Of a DNA stretch of 64,000 nt, positions 8,132-16,772 are shown in pieces. The DNA is from Paenibacillus sp. FSL K6-1096 (GTDB taxonomy: Bacteria; Bacillota; Bacilli; Paenibacillales; Paenibacillaceae): positions 4,030,001 to 4,094,000 of the forward strand of contig NZ_CP150274.1 in NCBI RefSeq assembly GCF_037977055.1, read 5' to 3'. Made by a program: the position numbers and the translations under genes. Position 1 is the first letter of the stretch, and each line of letters begins with the position of its first letter. The notes under the pieces were generated by a model, which did no database searches, had not been told where the DNA came from, and saw only the letters and a program-made list of their open reading frames with translations.

Positions 8132-9606
8132 GGATCAGCATCAAGCTGAAGTTCAGCCTGTTCCTGGCGGTGCTGCTCATTCTGGCTGTCGGCGTGCTGA
8201 GCTACTTCGTGCTGCGCGGCGTGGAGCGCAATGAGCTGATCCAGACCGAGCGCATTCTGGCCCAGCATGTCACGACGGTCAATCTGCGTGTGAAGCAGAC
8301 CTATTATACCGGCGCGCGCCTCACGCCGCAGGACTTCATGCAGCAGCGGGGCAAGGCGCTGGCGGCGGAGCTGGCCGGGTTCACCGGCCTGGAGGTGACT
8401 CTGTATGACAGCCGGGGCCGGCAGGCGGGCACCTCGGCGCAGGGCGAGGGCGGGCCCGGGCCGGATGCGGGCAAGCCGGATGTCAGCGCGGCGCTGGGCT
8501 ATGCGCTAAACAACAAGGTCGCCTACCAGAGTGAAGGCAACCGGCTGTTCTACCTGGCCCCGCTTCAGGGGCCGGAAGGACAGATGGGCGTAGTCCAGCT
8601 GCAATATTCGCTGGAGGGCGCGCGCAGCTTCCAGCAGACGCTGCGGAATCTGTTCCTGACCACAGGCGGCGCGGTGCTGGTGTTCAGCTTCATCCTCGGT
8701 TATCTGTACTTCAACCGGGCGGCTGCGGCTATCGGGCGGCTGAAGAAGTCGGCGGAGGATATCCGCCGGGCCGACTATATCACGGCTCCGCCGGTGAAGC
8801 GCAAGGATGAGCTGGGCGAGCTGGCCGAGGGCATCTACTTCATGAGCCGGGAGATTGAGCAGAGCATAGCCGCCAAGGATGAAGAACGGCGCAAGCTGCA
8901 GCTCGCTGTCGAGAAGCTGCAGGCGCTGGAGCAGCAGCAGAAGCAGTACATCGGGAACATCAGCCATGAATTCAAGACCCCGCTGACCTCAATCAAGGCA
9001 TACGTCGATCTGCTGAATATGTATGACGATGACCCCAAGCTGCTGCATGACGCCAAGATTAATATTGCCAAGGAGACGGAGCGGCTGTACGAGATGGTGG
9101 AGAAGGTGCTGCAGCTTACGGCGCTGGAGAAATATGATTTTGAATCCCAGGCGGAGCTGCTGGAGGTCGGGAGCGCGCTGCGGGATATCTGCGGCCGGAT
9201 GCGCGGCAAAGCGGCGCGGTATGGACTGACGGTCACCCTGGACGCCCAGTCTGCGCATATCTGGATCGACCGGGAGAGCTTCATGCATATCTTCATCAAT
9301 TTGCTGGATAATGCAATCAAATATAATGTCCCTGAGGGCAGCATTCATCTGCATAGCGAGGTAAGGGATCAGCGGGTATGGATTACCGTGGAGGATTCGG
9401 GAATCGGTATCCCGGAGGACTCGCGGGAGAAGATTTTTGAGCCCTTCTACACGGTCAACCGTGACCGTTCGAGAGCTTCGGGCGGGACGGGGCTGGGGCT
9501 GTCCCTGGTCCGCAATCTGGTGGAGAAGCAGAACGGGACCATTGCTCTGCTGGATACTTCGGGCGGGGGAGCGGCGTTTGAGCTGTCTTTTCCGCTGGTC
9601 ACTTGA
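8128..9606 (+). CDS. Membrane sensor histidine kinase, HAMP type
   Basis: The order in 492 residues is: transmembrane helix 1 (about 8-29), an extracellular sensor region (about 30-175) with LYDSRGRQAGTS, transmembrane helix 2 (about 180-197), HAMP linker, coiled coil rich in glutamine, HisKA domain with phospho-acceptor H280 in NISHEFKTPLTS, and HATPase domain. The last shows an N box (HIFINLLDNAIKYN), G1 VEDSGIGI, F box EKIFEPFYTV and G2 GGTGLGLSLV. It senses an unknown envelope signal and phosphorylates the regulator encoded just upstream. The lipoprotein gene 96 bp downstream may be part of the same transcript and could modulate signalling. Confidence 0.95.
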   Translation: MRISIKLKFSLFLAVLLILAVGVLSYFVLRGVERNELIQTERILAQHVTTVNLRVKQTYYTGARLTPQDFMQQRGKALAAELAGFTGLEVTLYDSRGRQAGTSAQGEGGPGPDAGKPDVSAALGYALNNKVAYQSEGNRLFYLAPLQGPEGQMGVVQLQYSLEGARSFQQTLRNLFLTTGGAVLVFSFILGYLYFNRAAAAIGRLKKSAEDIRRADYITAPPVKRKDELGELAEGIYFMSREIEQSIAAKDEERRKLQLAVEKLQALEQQQKQYIGNISHEFKTPLTSIKAYVDLLNMYDDDPKLLHDAKINIAKETERLYEMVEKVLQLTALEKYDFESQAELLEVGSALRDICGRMRGKAARYGLTVTLDAQSAHIWIDRESFMHIFINLLDNAIKYNVPEGSIHLHSEVRDQRVWITVEDSGIGIPEDSREKIFEPFYTVNRDRSRASGGTGLGLSLVRNLVEKQNGTIALLDTSGGGAAFELSFPLVT

Positions 9607-9702
9607 CGGGCACATGTTTACAACTTGGATACAATCGGTGTGCAGTTTGGAAATAAGCATCAGGTATGCTTGAAGCATCAAGAGCAGGAGGGGAGCCTGA
9701 AC

Positions 9703-10824
9703 ATGAATTCGGAGAAGAACAGATTACGCGGCAAGGCTTGGAGCATCCTGCTCTGCGGGGCTGTACTGCTGTCTGCGGCCGGCTGTGCGGCGGAGGATAC
9801 AGACACGCGGCAGGTGGTGGAGAAGTCCGGCCAGAAGATAACCGTCCTCGATAATACCAGCGAACCGGTCTACACGGAGCTGAAGCTTGCGGGCATCCGC
9901 AAGGTGGAGGGAGTGCGGGGGACGGACTTCGCCAGTGAGGATGTGATGGCCGTGACCCGCGAGAACCGCAGTCTGCCCGCACAGGTCATTGAAGGACAGG
10001 AGCTTTATCCGCTCAATCTCTACCTGCATACCCTCTCCACCGGAGAAGAAGCGCCCCTGCAGGAGGGGGAGCTGAACTATGGCGCGCCGCAGCTGTCCCC
10101 TGACAAGAAGCATGTATTCTTCAAAGAGATGTATGAGATGACAGGGATCGGATATATCATGGACCTGGCCGGCGGCGCTAAGGTGAAGGTAAGCAATGCG
10201 GAATTTCGGATTGAGGAGGGAAAGTGGGCGGATGACGGGCATGTGATTTTTCCTGATATGGAGGGCAATATTATAAGCGCAGATGTGTCCGGCAAGCAGG
10301 AGACCCTCTTGAAGACAGGCATCGCTTACGTGCATGAGGTGGTTCAGACGGGCAGCCGGATTCTCTACGTCACAGGGGAAGACAGCCAGCTTAGCGCTTA
10401 CGATACCGTTACGAAAGAGACCAAGGTGCTGAGCAAAAACGTCGTCTGGGCCGTCCCGTCCCCGGACGGGAGCAGGCTTGCCATTGTGGAACGTACCGGA
10501 CGGGGAGAGATGACACTGAAGCTCTGCGACAGCGAGGGCAATGAGCAGTCTTCGGTAGCCTCAGGACAGCAGATATTCGGCACCAGCTGGTCGCCGGACG
10601 GCCAACTGCTGGCGTATGCGGTCACTGCGTCCGGCTCTGCCGATGACCAGCAGGACCTGTTCATTACCAGGGTGGAGACCGGGGAACAGACCCCCGTCCT
10701 GAATGATATTCATGTGGCTGATCTGCTGCACTGGAGCCCCTCCGGCAAGAAGCTGCTGGCCACAACCACAATGCTGAAGGACAATGTCTATCAGTTTCTG
10801 ACCTATGTGGTCAGCCTGTCGTAA
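9703..10824 (+). CDS. Lipoprotein with TolB/WD40-like beta-propeller repeats
   Basis: The start is the ATG at 9703, which has AGGAGGGGAG upstream. The lipobox is LLSAAGC, with the lipidated cysteine at about residue 27. The mature 345 residues contain repeated motifs such as PQLSPDKKHVFFKE, WADDGHVIFPD, AVPSPDGSRLAIVE, TSWSPDGQLLAYAV and LHWSPSGKKLLATT. These are blades of a TolB-like beta-propeller. It should sit on the outer face of the membrane. It follows the kinase by 96 bp with no terminator between, so it is probably co-transcribed and may be an accessory sensor or an output. The ligand is not predictable. Confidence 0.85.
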   Translation: MNSEKNRLRGKAWSILLCGAVLLSAAGCAAEDTDTRQVVEKSGQKITVLDNTSEPVYTELKLAGIRKVEGVRGTDFASEDVMAVTRENRSLPAQVIEGQELYPLNLYLHTLSTGEEAPLQEGELNYGAPQLSPDKKHVFFKEMYEMTGIGYIMDLAGGAKVKVSNAEFRIEEGKWADDGHVIFPDMEGNIISADVSGKQETLLKTGIAYVHEVVQTGSRILYVTGEDSQLSAYDTVTKETKVLSKNVVWAVPSPDGSRLAIVERTGRGEMTLKLCDSEGNEQSSVASGQQIFGTSWSPDGQLLAYAVTASGSADDQQDLFITRVETGEQTPVLNDIHVADLLHWSPSGKKLLATTTMLKDNVYQFLTYVVSLS

Positions 10825-10840
10825 CCTTATTCCGCCACAA

Positions 10841-10896
10841 GCAAAAGGCTGTCCCGCAGAAGCCGAGTATGGCTACCGGGGACAGCCTTGCTTTTA
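10841..10896. terminator. Rho-independent terminator between converging genes
   Basis: GCAAAAGGCTGTCCC pairs with GGGGACAGCCTTGC and is followed by TTTTA. It ends the two-component/lipoprotein transcript. The reverse strand also offers a short T run toward the converging anti-sigma gene. Confidence 0.85.
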
Positions 10897-10922
10897 TGAG
10901 GGGAGCAGCTATGTTGCCAGTA

Positions 10923-12074
10923 TTAAGGCTGGAGGGTAATCGTAGTCTCCAGATTCTTCAGGTACGTGCGTTTGCCCAGATTCTCGCGTCCCGGCAGGAA
11001 GTTGCCTATACTGTCGTGCTTCTGCCCGACAATGCTGAAGTCATCGTTCTTCACCGTTAATGTATACGGCTTGATGGTGATGGTCTTCGGCGTGTCAGCA
11101 AACGGAGGATACAGCTCATTCAGATGATATTCTGTCTTCGGTCTGCTGCTGAAGAATCCGTATTGATTCGGGTCAATCGAATTCCCCTGGTCATCTACAA
11201 GCTCATAGTACATCATGCTGGCATGATAGTCGCCGGATTGCTCTGGAGATTGCGGCACCTCACCCTGGCTGCTCAGCACAAGGCGGGTGGATACCGGCGT
11301 CACCTTCAATTGCTCGACCGTGTAGCTGAAGGAGCCTTCCGTTTTGGTGATATTCGGAGTGGCTACCACGGCGTTATCCATTATTTTAACCGGAGCCGTG
11401 AATTCAAAGGTTTCATTTACATTCTTGACCTTGACTTGAATCGTCAGCGTGAACGCATCCGGCAGATTCAGATCACCAGTCAGCTCTCCGCGATAGGCAT
11501 TATCCTGATAAGGAATATCGCCGAATCCTCCCGAAGTGAACTTAATCTTCTGCCCGTCAGCCAAAACGACCGGGTGCTCAATCAACTGCCCCATAGAAGT
11601 TTCGCCGGACAGATCCAGTCCGCCCTCATGCTCCAGCTGGAAGCTTAGCCGCGTCCCGTCATAGAGCAGATCTGTCAGCTTCAGAGTAACCCCGTCATGG
11701 GTGACGCTCAATCCGGGCTGGGATAAGATCCCCTGGCTCATCGCCAGCTCCACGGACTGCGGGCTTGTCCCCTGATACAGGACGCCGATCCCCGGAATTT
11801 TCTTCAGTGTATCAGCCATGACGGGCGACACGAAGCCTGCACCCAGAATGCCTGCACTCAGCACTCCGGCGACCGCTGCGGCAACCGCTGTTTTCTTGAG
11901 TATCCCTGGCGTGGTCTTAGCCGCTCTTATTCTATGGACTCTGCTCATTTCATTCTCTCCAATCTTGTTCATAATGATCGTGCTCAACTCCAGGTCCGGC
12001 TTGACGGACTCCCGGATATTCTGTTCAATGGCATCCATTTCAGGATGTCTTGTTCGCCCCGGATATTGTTCCAT
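10923..12074 (-). CDS. DUF4179 transmembrane anti-sigma factor
   Basis: The 383 residues comprise a short cytoplasmic N-terminal region (about 1-55), one membrane helix (about 60-85, KTAVAAAVAGVLSAGILGAGFVSP), and a large extracytoplasmic beta-rich part. The part just outside the membrane (LKKIPGIGVLYQGTSPQSVELA) and the following GVTLKLTDLLYDGTRLSF strands are characteristic of DUF4179 proteins, which pair with ECF sigma factors in Firmicutes. The gene starts 35 bp inside the end of the sigma gene on the same strand, so the two are co-translated. It is expected to hold the sigma factor inactive until an envelope signal is received. Confidence 0.87.
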   Translation of the reverse strand: MEQYPGRTRHPEMDAIEQNIRESVKPDLELSTIIMNKIGENEMSRVHRIRAAKTTPGILKKTAVAAAVAGVLSAGILGAGFVSPVMADTLKKIPGIGVLYQGTSPQSVELAMSQGILSQPGLSVTHDGVTLKLTDLLYDGTRLSFQLEHEGGLDLSGETSMGQLIEHPVVLADGQKIKFTSGGFGDIPYQDNAYRGELTGDLNLPDAFTLTIQVKVKNVNETFEFTAPVKIMDNAVVATPNITKTEGSFSYTVEQLKVTPVSTRLVLSSQGEVPQSPEQSGDYHASMMYYELVDDQGNSIDPNQYGFFSSRPKTEYHLNELYPPFADTPKTITIKPYTLTVKNDDFSIVGQKHDSIGNFLPGRENLGKRTYLKNLETTITLQP

Positions 12075-12642
12075 GCATCCTCGCTCCTTCTTTATGGCTT
12101 ACGCGCTCCAGCAGCTTTCTGCGCAGCCGTTCATATTTCTTGCGGACTGTAGAGGCCTTAAGCCCCATGATCCCGCTGATCTCGTCAAAGGTATATTGCT
12201 CCACCGCTTTTAGAAGCAGGATATGGCGTTCTTCAGCGGTCAGATAGGTCAGCAGCTCTGAGGTTACAGATTCGGCTGGCAGTACCTGTAGTTGCTGCTG
12301 CTGCTGGCTCTCTTTGAAATGCTCGACTAACCGGAGCCAGCGGCTTTGCTTCTTTTTCAGATTGATCAGATGGTGGTATGCGATCTTGTACAGCCAGGCT
12401 GAGAAGGAAGTGCTGCTGCCATAACGGTGAAGGTTCGCATAAGCACGGATGAAGATATCCTGGACAGCATCTTCGGTTTCGGTATGGTTCTTTAGAATAT
12501 AGAAGCAGTAGGTATAAATCTGACGTTGAAACTGCTTGATAATGATCTCGTAGGACTGCTTGTCTCCTGCCTTCACAGCCGCTACTGCATTCTCAATCCT
12601 GGAGTTTCTGTCGTCCGTTTCCCCGGGGACGGTCGATTGCAC
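12040..12642 (-). CDS. ECF-type RNA polymerase sigma factor
   Basis: The GTG at 12642 is taken as start because a near-perfect AAAGGAGGTG lies six bases upstream. An ATG 60 bases further out has no ribosome site. The 200-residue protein has sigma region 2 (QSYEIIIKQFQRQIYTYCFY, then TEDAVQDIFIRAYANLHRY, then FSAWLYKIAYHH). After a glutamine-rich linker comes region 4 (LTAEERHILLLKAVEQYTFDEISGIMG, then STVRKKYERLRRKL). It overlaps the DUF4179 anti-sigma gene downstream. It probably directs transcription of its own operon and an envelope-stress regulon. I did not find a convincing self-promoter. Confidence 0.92.
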   Translation of the reverse strand: MQSTVPGETDDRNSRIENAVAAVKAGDKQSYEIIIKQFQRQIYTYCFYILKNHTETEDAVQDIFIRAYANLHRYGSSTSFSAWLYKIAYHHLINLKKKQSRWLRLVEHFKESQQQQQLQVLPAESVTSELLTYLTAEERHILLLKAVEQYTFDEISGIMGLKASTVRKKYERLRRKLLERVSHKEGARMHGTISGANKTS

Positions 12643-12676
12643 TGCTTCACCTCCTTTGGCTTGATACCTATATAAC

Positions 12677-12693
12677 AACACGGGAGCCGTGTT
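12677..12693. other. Short perfect inverted repeat upstream of the sigma gene
   Basis: AACACGG, 3 bases, then CCGTGTT. It lies 35 bp upstream of the GTG start of the sigma gene, in the likely 5' untranslated region or promoter. It could be an operator or a small RNA hairpin; nothing in the sequence decides. Confidence 0.45.
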
Positions 12694-12727
12694 TTGTGAC
12701 ATGATTTTATTTAACTTAAATTCATAC

Positions 12728-12756
12728 TTGACAGGTGGGTTTAAGGGGTATATGAT
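12728..12756 (+). promoter_or_regulatory. Consensus sigma-A promoter for the MarR/sulfotransferase region
   Basis: A perfect TTGACA (12728-12733), exactly 17 bp, then TATGAT (12751-12756). It points toward the MarR gene and lies divergent from the sigma/anti-sigma operon. Predicted transcription starts near 12763, leaving a leader of about 155 bases before the ATG at 12920. Confidence 0.82.
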
Positions 12757-12836
12757 AACAGCAATACTTCACCACTAATTAAATGAACAGTGAAAGAATA
12801 ACACGATGGACAATACTTGAGCTGATTGGACCGCCA

Positions 12837-12886
12837 AAGGCTCCCGCAGATATTCCCGTATAAGGGATGTTTCCGGGGCCTTTTTG
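12837..12886 (+). terminator. Intrinsic terminator within the MarR leader (possible attenuator)
   Basis: AAGGC(T)CCCG pairs with CGGGGCCTT, with an inner ATTCCC/GGGAT stem, followed by a run of five T. It lies between the strong promoter at 12728 and the ribosome site at 12906. Transcription could therefore end early to give an RNA of about 120 bases, or be regulated by read-through. I recognise no known riboswitch class in 12763-12836. Confidence 0.65.
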
Positions 12887-12919
12887 TGTTGCCTGAACCG
12901 ACAGCAGAGGAGAGAGCGT

Positions 12920-13428
12920 ATGGAGAATACACAGTGGGAGCGGCTGGCGGCAGCGGATCATCTGTTCCGTAAAATGGTGCGCAGGTTCGTCAAGGAGCGT
13001 GACCGCGTAAGCGTGGAGGGCGTGGCCCTGCCGGGAATGCTGATTCTGCACAAAATCATCCGCGACGGGGAGCAGCGGCTCAGCGATCTGGCGGAGGAGC
13101 TGGATTTCACCTCAGGCGCCATCACAGCGCTGAGTGACAAGCTGGAGGCCGGCGGCTATACGGTGCGCAGGCGCAAGGAGGATGACCGCCGGACGGTGCT
13201 GCTGGATATTACCGCCTGCGGCCGGGAGATGGTGGAGCGCAACGGCAGGGCTTCACGGACGAGGAGCTGGAGCAGCAGAGCCGCTTCTATGAGCGGATCA
13301 TCAGCAATTTGGATGGATTCGCGGATACGCTGCTGAAGCTGGCACAGGAGAACGCTGCTGCTCCCCCGCCCGCCGGGCCTGAACAGAAGCAACGCACAGA
13401 GGTGAAGAATAATTATCTTAGCTACTGA
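12920..13428 (+). pseudogene. MarR-family regulator with a frameshift
   Basis: The reading frame from the ATG at 12920 (AGAGGAGAGAG just upstream) gives a winged-helix MarR regulator. It shows VALPGMLILHKI, LSDLAEELDFTSGAITALSDKLEAGG and the wing YTVRRRKEDDRRTVLL. Near 13240-13247, after REMVERN, the meaningful sequence switches frame. The other frame reads GFTDEELEQQSRFYERII then SNLDGFADTLLKLAQEN and stops at 13428, the normal dimerisation helices. In the original frame the protein ends at 13336 with an unrelated tail. A one-base indel, or a sequencing error, would explain it. A shortened product would keep the DNA-binding part but lose the C-terminal dimer helix. It precedes the sulfotransferase operon and is its likely regulator. 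Confidence 0.8.
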
Positions 13429-13470
13429 GGAATGAAGAGGATACTATACAAATGATTAGGAGAGATGAAC

Positions 13471-14919
13471 ATGGGACATTCCACTATATATCCAACAGGG
13501 GCAACCGTATATAACCCAAGCAAGGCATGGAGCGGCTACACCGTATTCCAGGCAGGCGACGAAGGCGTAGTGCTGATTGATATGAACGGCAAGGAAGTGC
13601 ATCTATGGCAGGGCCTGATCGGCTTCCCGGCCAAAATCCTCCCCGGAGGCTACGTCCTGGGCAGCACAGGCAGAAGAGATCCCAAATTCGGCATTCAGGA
13701 TAATGTGGATCTGGTGCAGGTAGATTGGGACGGCAATGTAGTCTGGAGATACAACGGGTATGAGCATATCGAGGACCCGGGAGTGGAGCCGCTGTGGTAT
13801 GCGCGCCAGCATCATGATTACCAGCGGGAGGGCAATCCTGCCGGATACTATGCTCCCGGGCTGGAACCTTCGGTTAACAGCGGGACAACGCTGATTCTGG
13901 CCCACAAGAATCTGTACAATAAGGAGATTTCCGACAAGCAGCTGCTGGATGACACGATTATTGAAGTGGACTGGGAGGGCAATGTGCTCTGGGAGTGGGC
14001 CGCCAGCGACCATTTTGCCGAGCTGGGGTTCGACCAGGCAGCGCGCAATGTGCTGTTCCGCGATCCCAATAGCCGCTCCTTCGGCGATCTGGGCGGCGGT
14101 GTAGGCGACTGGCTGCATATCAATTCCGCTTCGTATGTAGGACCGAACCGGTTCTATGACCAGGGAGACGAGCGCTTCCACCCGGACAACATCATCTGGG
14201 ATGCCCGTGAGGCGAATATTATCGCGATCACCGACAAGCGCAGCGGGGCTGTCGTCTGGCGGCTCGGCCCGGATTATTCCCTGCCAGAGGTGAAGCATAT
14301 CGGCTGGATTATCGGCCAGCATCACGCTCATATTATTCCGAAGGGCCTGCCGGGCGAAGGCAATCTGCTGGTGTTCGATAACGGCGGCTGGGCCGGCTAT
14401 GGTCTGCCGAATCCGGCTTCGCCCTTCGGCCAGAAGAATGCGCTGCGCGACCACTCGCGCGTGCTGGAGATTAACCCGGTAACGCTTGCGATAGAGTGGC
14501 AGTATACCCCGGCAGAGGCCGGCTTCTCCGTCCCGACCGATTCCTATAAGTTCTACAGCCCGTACATCAGCTCGGCGCAGCGGCTTCCGAACGGCAACAC
14601 ACTGATTACCGAAGGCTCCAACGGGCGGCTGTTCGAGGTGACGGCAGCACATGAGCTGGTCTGGGAATATATCTCCCCGTACAGGGACCGCCGCAATACG
14701 AATATGGTCTACCGTTCGTACCGTGTGCCATATGCCTGGGTGCCGCAGCTGGCGGAGCCGCAGGAGCTTGCCATCGAACCGCTCGATGTCTCCAGCTTCA
14801 GGGTGCCGGGCGCCGCGCCGAAGGGAACGGATTCGGTCGTGCGGGTGGCGACAACCCTTCCTTTTACAGAGGGGGCGGCTTGTGTAGCTACTACGGATGA
14901 AGGAGGTGTACCCCGTTGA
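13471..14919 (+). CDS. Arylsulfotransferase (ASST)-like beta-propeller protein
   Basis: The ATG at 13471 is 8 bases from AGGAG (13458-13462); a second ATG at 13465 is too close. The 482-residue product has repeated propeller-type strands (GVVLIDMNGKEVHLWQ, VDLVQVDWDGNVVWRYN, TIIEVDWEGNVLWEW, VWRLGPDY). It also has histidines in motifs such as ARQHHDYQ, DWLHINSA and IGQHHAHII. These match the arylsulfate sulfotransferase fold, in which histidine carries the sulfuryl group. No signal peptide is evident, unlike the secreted bacterial enzymes, so it may act in the cytoplasm. Its stop overlaps the TTG start of the adjacent binding protein, so it is in the operon with the sulfonate-type transporter. 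A role in using sulfate esters is inferred from that. Confidence 0.82.
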   Translation: MGHSTIYPTGATVYNPSKAWSGYTVFQAGDEGVVLIDMNGKEVHLWQGLIGFPAKILPGGYVLGSTGRRDPKFGIQDNVDLVQVDWDGNVVWRYNGYEHIEDPGVEPLWYARQHHDYQREGNPAGYYAPGLEPSVNSGTTLILAHKNLYNKEISDKQLLDDTIIEVDWEGNVLWEWAASDHFAELGFDQAARNVLFRDPNSRSFGDLGGGVGDWLHINSASYVGPNRFYDQGDERFHPDNIIWDAREANIIAITDKRSGAVVWRLGPDYSLPEVKHIGWIIGQHHAHIIPKGLPGEGNLLVFDNGGWAGYGLPNPASPFGQKNALRDHSRVLEINPVTLAIEWQYTPAEAGFSVPTDSYKFYSPYISSAQRLPNGNTLITEGSNGRLFEVTAAHELVWEYISPYRDRRNTNMVYRSYRVPYAWVPQLAEPQELAIEPLDVSSFRVPGAAPKGTDSVVRVATTLPFTEGAACVATTDEGGVPR

Positions 14920-15944
14920 CCAGATCATGGTACAGCTCAGCCCTCCTGCTCTTATCCTTATCTCTCTTGCTGGTACTCGCCGGCTGCAGCTCCAAGGGGG
15001 ACGCAGCAGCATCTGCCGGAGGCGGCAGCGGTGCACAGAAGGCCTTGAAGATCAGGATTGCTGATATCAACACGAATCCGACCTTCCGCGTAGCGCTTAG
15101 TAAGGGCATCTTCCAGAGCCACGGCATCGATGCCGAGATCATCAACTTCGGGACTCCGGCGGAGGGCGTCAATGCGCTGTTCATCAAGCAGGTGGATGTG
15201 GCCTTCGGTGCGGACTTTCCGGTGCTGAACGCCGTTGCCAAGGGCGACTATTCGATTATTGCTTCGGCTGGCCAGGCCACTGATCAGGCTGCGGCCGTAT
15301 GGAAGCTGTACGCCAGGGACGAGATCCGGTCGGCGGCTGATTTGAAGGGCAAGAATCTGAGCTTCCTGCGCGGCACCTTCCTGCCGTATCTGTGGGACGA
15401 ATATCTGAAGGAGCAGGGCATCGCGCTGAGCGATGTGAAGCTTACCGGACAGGGAGCGTTCGATGAAGCCTTCATTGCCCTGAAGCAGGGAGATGTCGAT
15501 GCCGCCTGGTTCAGCGGTTCGGCCCTGACCGATAAGCTGGCAGCGCTGGAGGGCGTGCATGAGCTGACCGATATGTCCAAGACTCCGGTCCGCCTGGGTA
15601 TGGGAATTGTTGCTGCGGATGCTTATGTACAGGACCATGCCGAAGGCATTGGGGCCTTCCTGGCAGCGGTGGATGAAGCCTCGGCCTATGTGCAGGCACA
15701 CCCGCAGGAAGTGGCGGAGCTGATGTTCAAGGAAGTGAAGCAGCCGAAGGAAGCGACGCTGAAGGACCTGCCAACCAATCCGTGGAAGGTGGGCTTCACC
15801 CAGGCTGCCTATGACAGTCTTGCCGGACAGAAGAAGTATATGGTGGATACAGGGATTATCGCGCAGGACTTTGACCTGAACAGCAAGCTCAGGCTGGAGC
15901 CGCTGAAGCAGGCGCTGCCGGATAAAGTGACGTACAGCAAATAA
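14916..15944 (+). CDS. ABC transporter substrate-binding lipoprotein, SsuA/TauA/NrtA type
   Basis: Translation starts at TTG 14916, overlapping the previous stop, with AAGGAGGTG (14900-14908) upstream. The signal peptide is very hydrophobic (SALLLLSLSLLLVLAGC) with a lipobox. The mature domain begins near IRIADINTNPTFRVALSKG. It contains the family features FQSHGIDAEIINFGTPAEGVNALFIKQVDVAF and LKGKNLSFLRGTFLPYLWDEYL, typical of NMT1/SsuA-like proteins binding aliphatic sulfonates, taurine, nitrate or thiamin precursors. It delivers ligand to the ATPase and permease encoded next. Linkage to the sulfotransferase-like gene favours a sulfur-containing ligand, but this is inference. Confidence 0.9.
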   Translation: MTRSWYSSALLLLSLSLLLVLAGCSSKGDAAASAGGGSGAQKALKIRIADINTNPTFRVALSKGIFQSHGIDAEIINFGTPAEGVNALFIKQVDVAFGADFPVLNAVAKGDYSIIASAGQATDQAAAVWKLYARDEIRSAADLKGKNLSFLRGTFLPYLWDEYLKEQGIALSDVKLTGQGAFDEAFIALKQGDVDAAWFSGSALTDKLAALEGVHELTDMSKTPVRLGMGIVAADAYVQDHAEGIGAFLAAVDEASAYVQAHPQEVAELMFKEVKQPKEATLKDLPTNPWKVGFTQAAYDSLAGQKKYMVDTGIIAQDFDLNSKLRLEPLKQALPDKVTYSK

Positions 15945-15966
15945 ATGATTTCACAGGAGGTGCCCC

Positions 15967-16755
15967 ATGTCTGTAGTTGCTACACCAACGGTAAGGCAGC
16001 ATGCCATTCATATGGAGCAGCTGAATAAGAGCTATGGCGAGCCGGCGGCCGGGGACGTTCACTACATTATCAAGGATGTGAATCTGGTGATCAAGGGCGG
16101 GGAGTTCTTCGTCCTGCTCGGCCCGAGCGGCTGCGGCAAGTCCACACTGCTGAATATGATCGCCGGGTTCGTCTCCAAATCGGGCGGCCGCCTCCGGGTG
16201 GATAATCTTGAGGTGAATAAGCCGGGCCGGGAGCGGGCGGTGGTGTTCCAGCAGGCCGATTCCTCGCTGTTCCCCTGGCTGACGGTGCGGGAGAATGTGG
16301 AGTTCGGACTGCGGATGAAGAAGGTGCCCAAGGCAGAGCGCCGCAGCATATCCGGCCGGTATATCCAGCTCGTCGGACTGAACGGGCATGAGGACAAATT
16401 CCCGAAGGCGCTGTCGGGCGGGATGAAGCAGCGGGTACAGCTGGCCCGGGTGCTGGCGAATGATCCGGCGATTCTGCTGATGGATGAGCCGTTTGGCGCG
16501 CTGGATGCCATGACCCGGCGGACGATGCAGAAGGAGCTGGTGCAGATCTGGCGGGAGACCCACAAGACAGTGATCTTCGTAACCCATGATATTCAGGAGG
16601 CGCTGCTGCTGGGCGAACGCATCGGCATTATGTCGGCAGGGCCTGCCTCCAATATCACCGATGTCTACGATAATGTGCTGCCTTATCCGCGCGATGTGGC
16701 TTCACCTGAATTCTACTCGCTGTATAACCGGATTCAGAGCCATTTTGAAGAATAG
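15967..16755 (+). CDS. ABC transporter ATP-binding protein, SsuB/TauB type
   Basis: A 262-residue ATPase with Walker A LGPSGCGKSTLL (about residues 52-63), Q loop VVFQQADSSLFPWLTV, signature LSGGMKQR, Walker B ILLMDEPFGALDAMTR and switch histidine IFVTHDIQEA. The Q-loop-proximal SSLFPWLTV segment is the form seen in nitrate/sulfonate/taurine importers. The gene follows the binding protein by 22 bp, with GGAGGTG before the ATG, and precedes the permease by 17 bp. It powers uptake by the single permease species, presumably as a dimer. Confidence 0.94.
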   Translation: MSVVATPTVRQHAIHMEQLNKSYGEPAAGDVHYIIKDVNLVIKGGEFFVLLGPSGCGKSTLLNMIAGFVSKSGGRLRVDNLEVNKPGRERAVVFQQADSSLFPWLTVRENVEFGLRMKKVPKAERRSISGRYIQLVGLNGHEDKFPKALSGGMKQRVQLARVLANDPAILLMDEPFGALDAMTRRTMQKELVQIWRETHKTVIFVTHDIQEALLLGERIGIMSAGPASNITDVYDNVLPYPRDVASPEFYSLYNRIQSHFEE

Positions 16756-16772
16756 AACGGGGGGACACCTGA

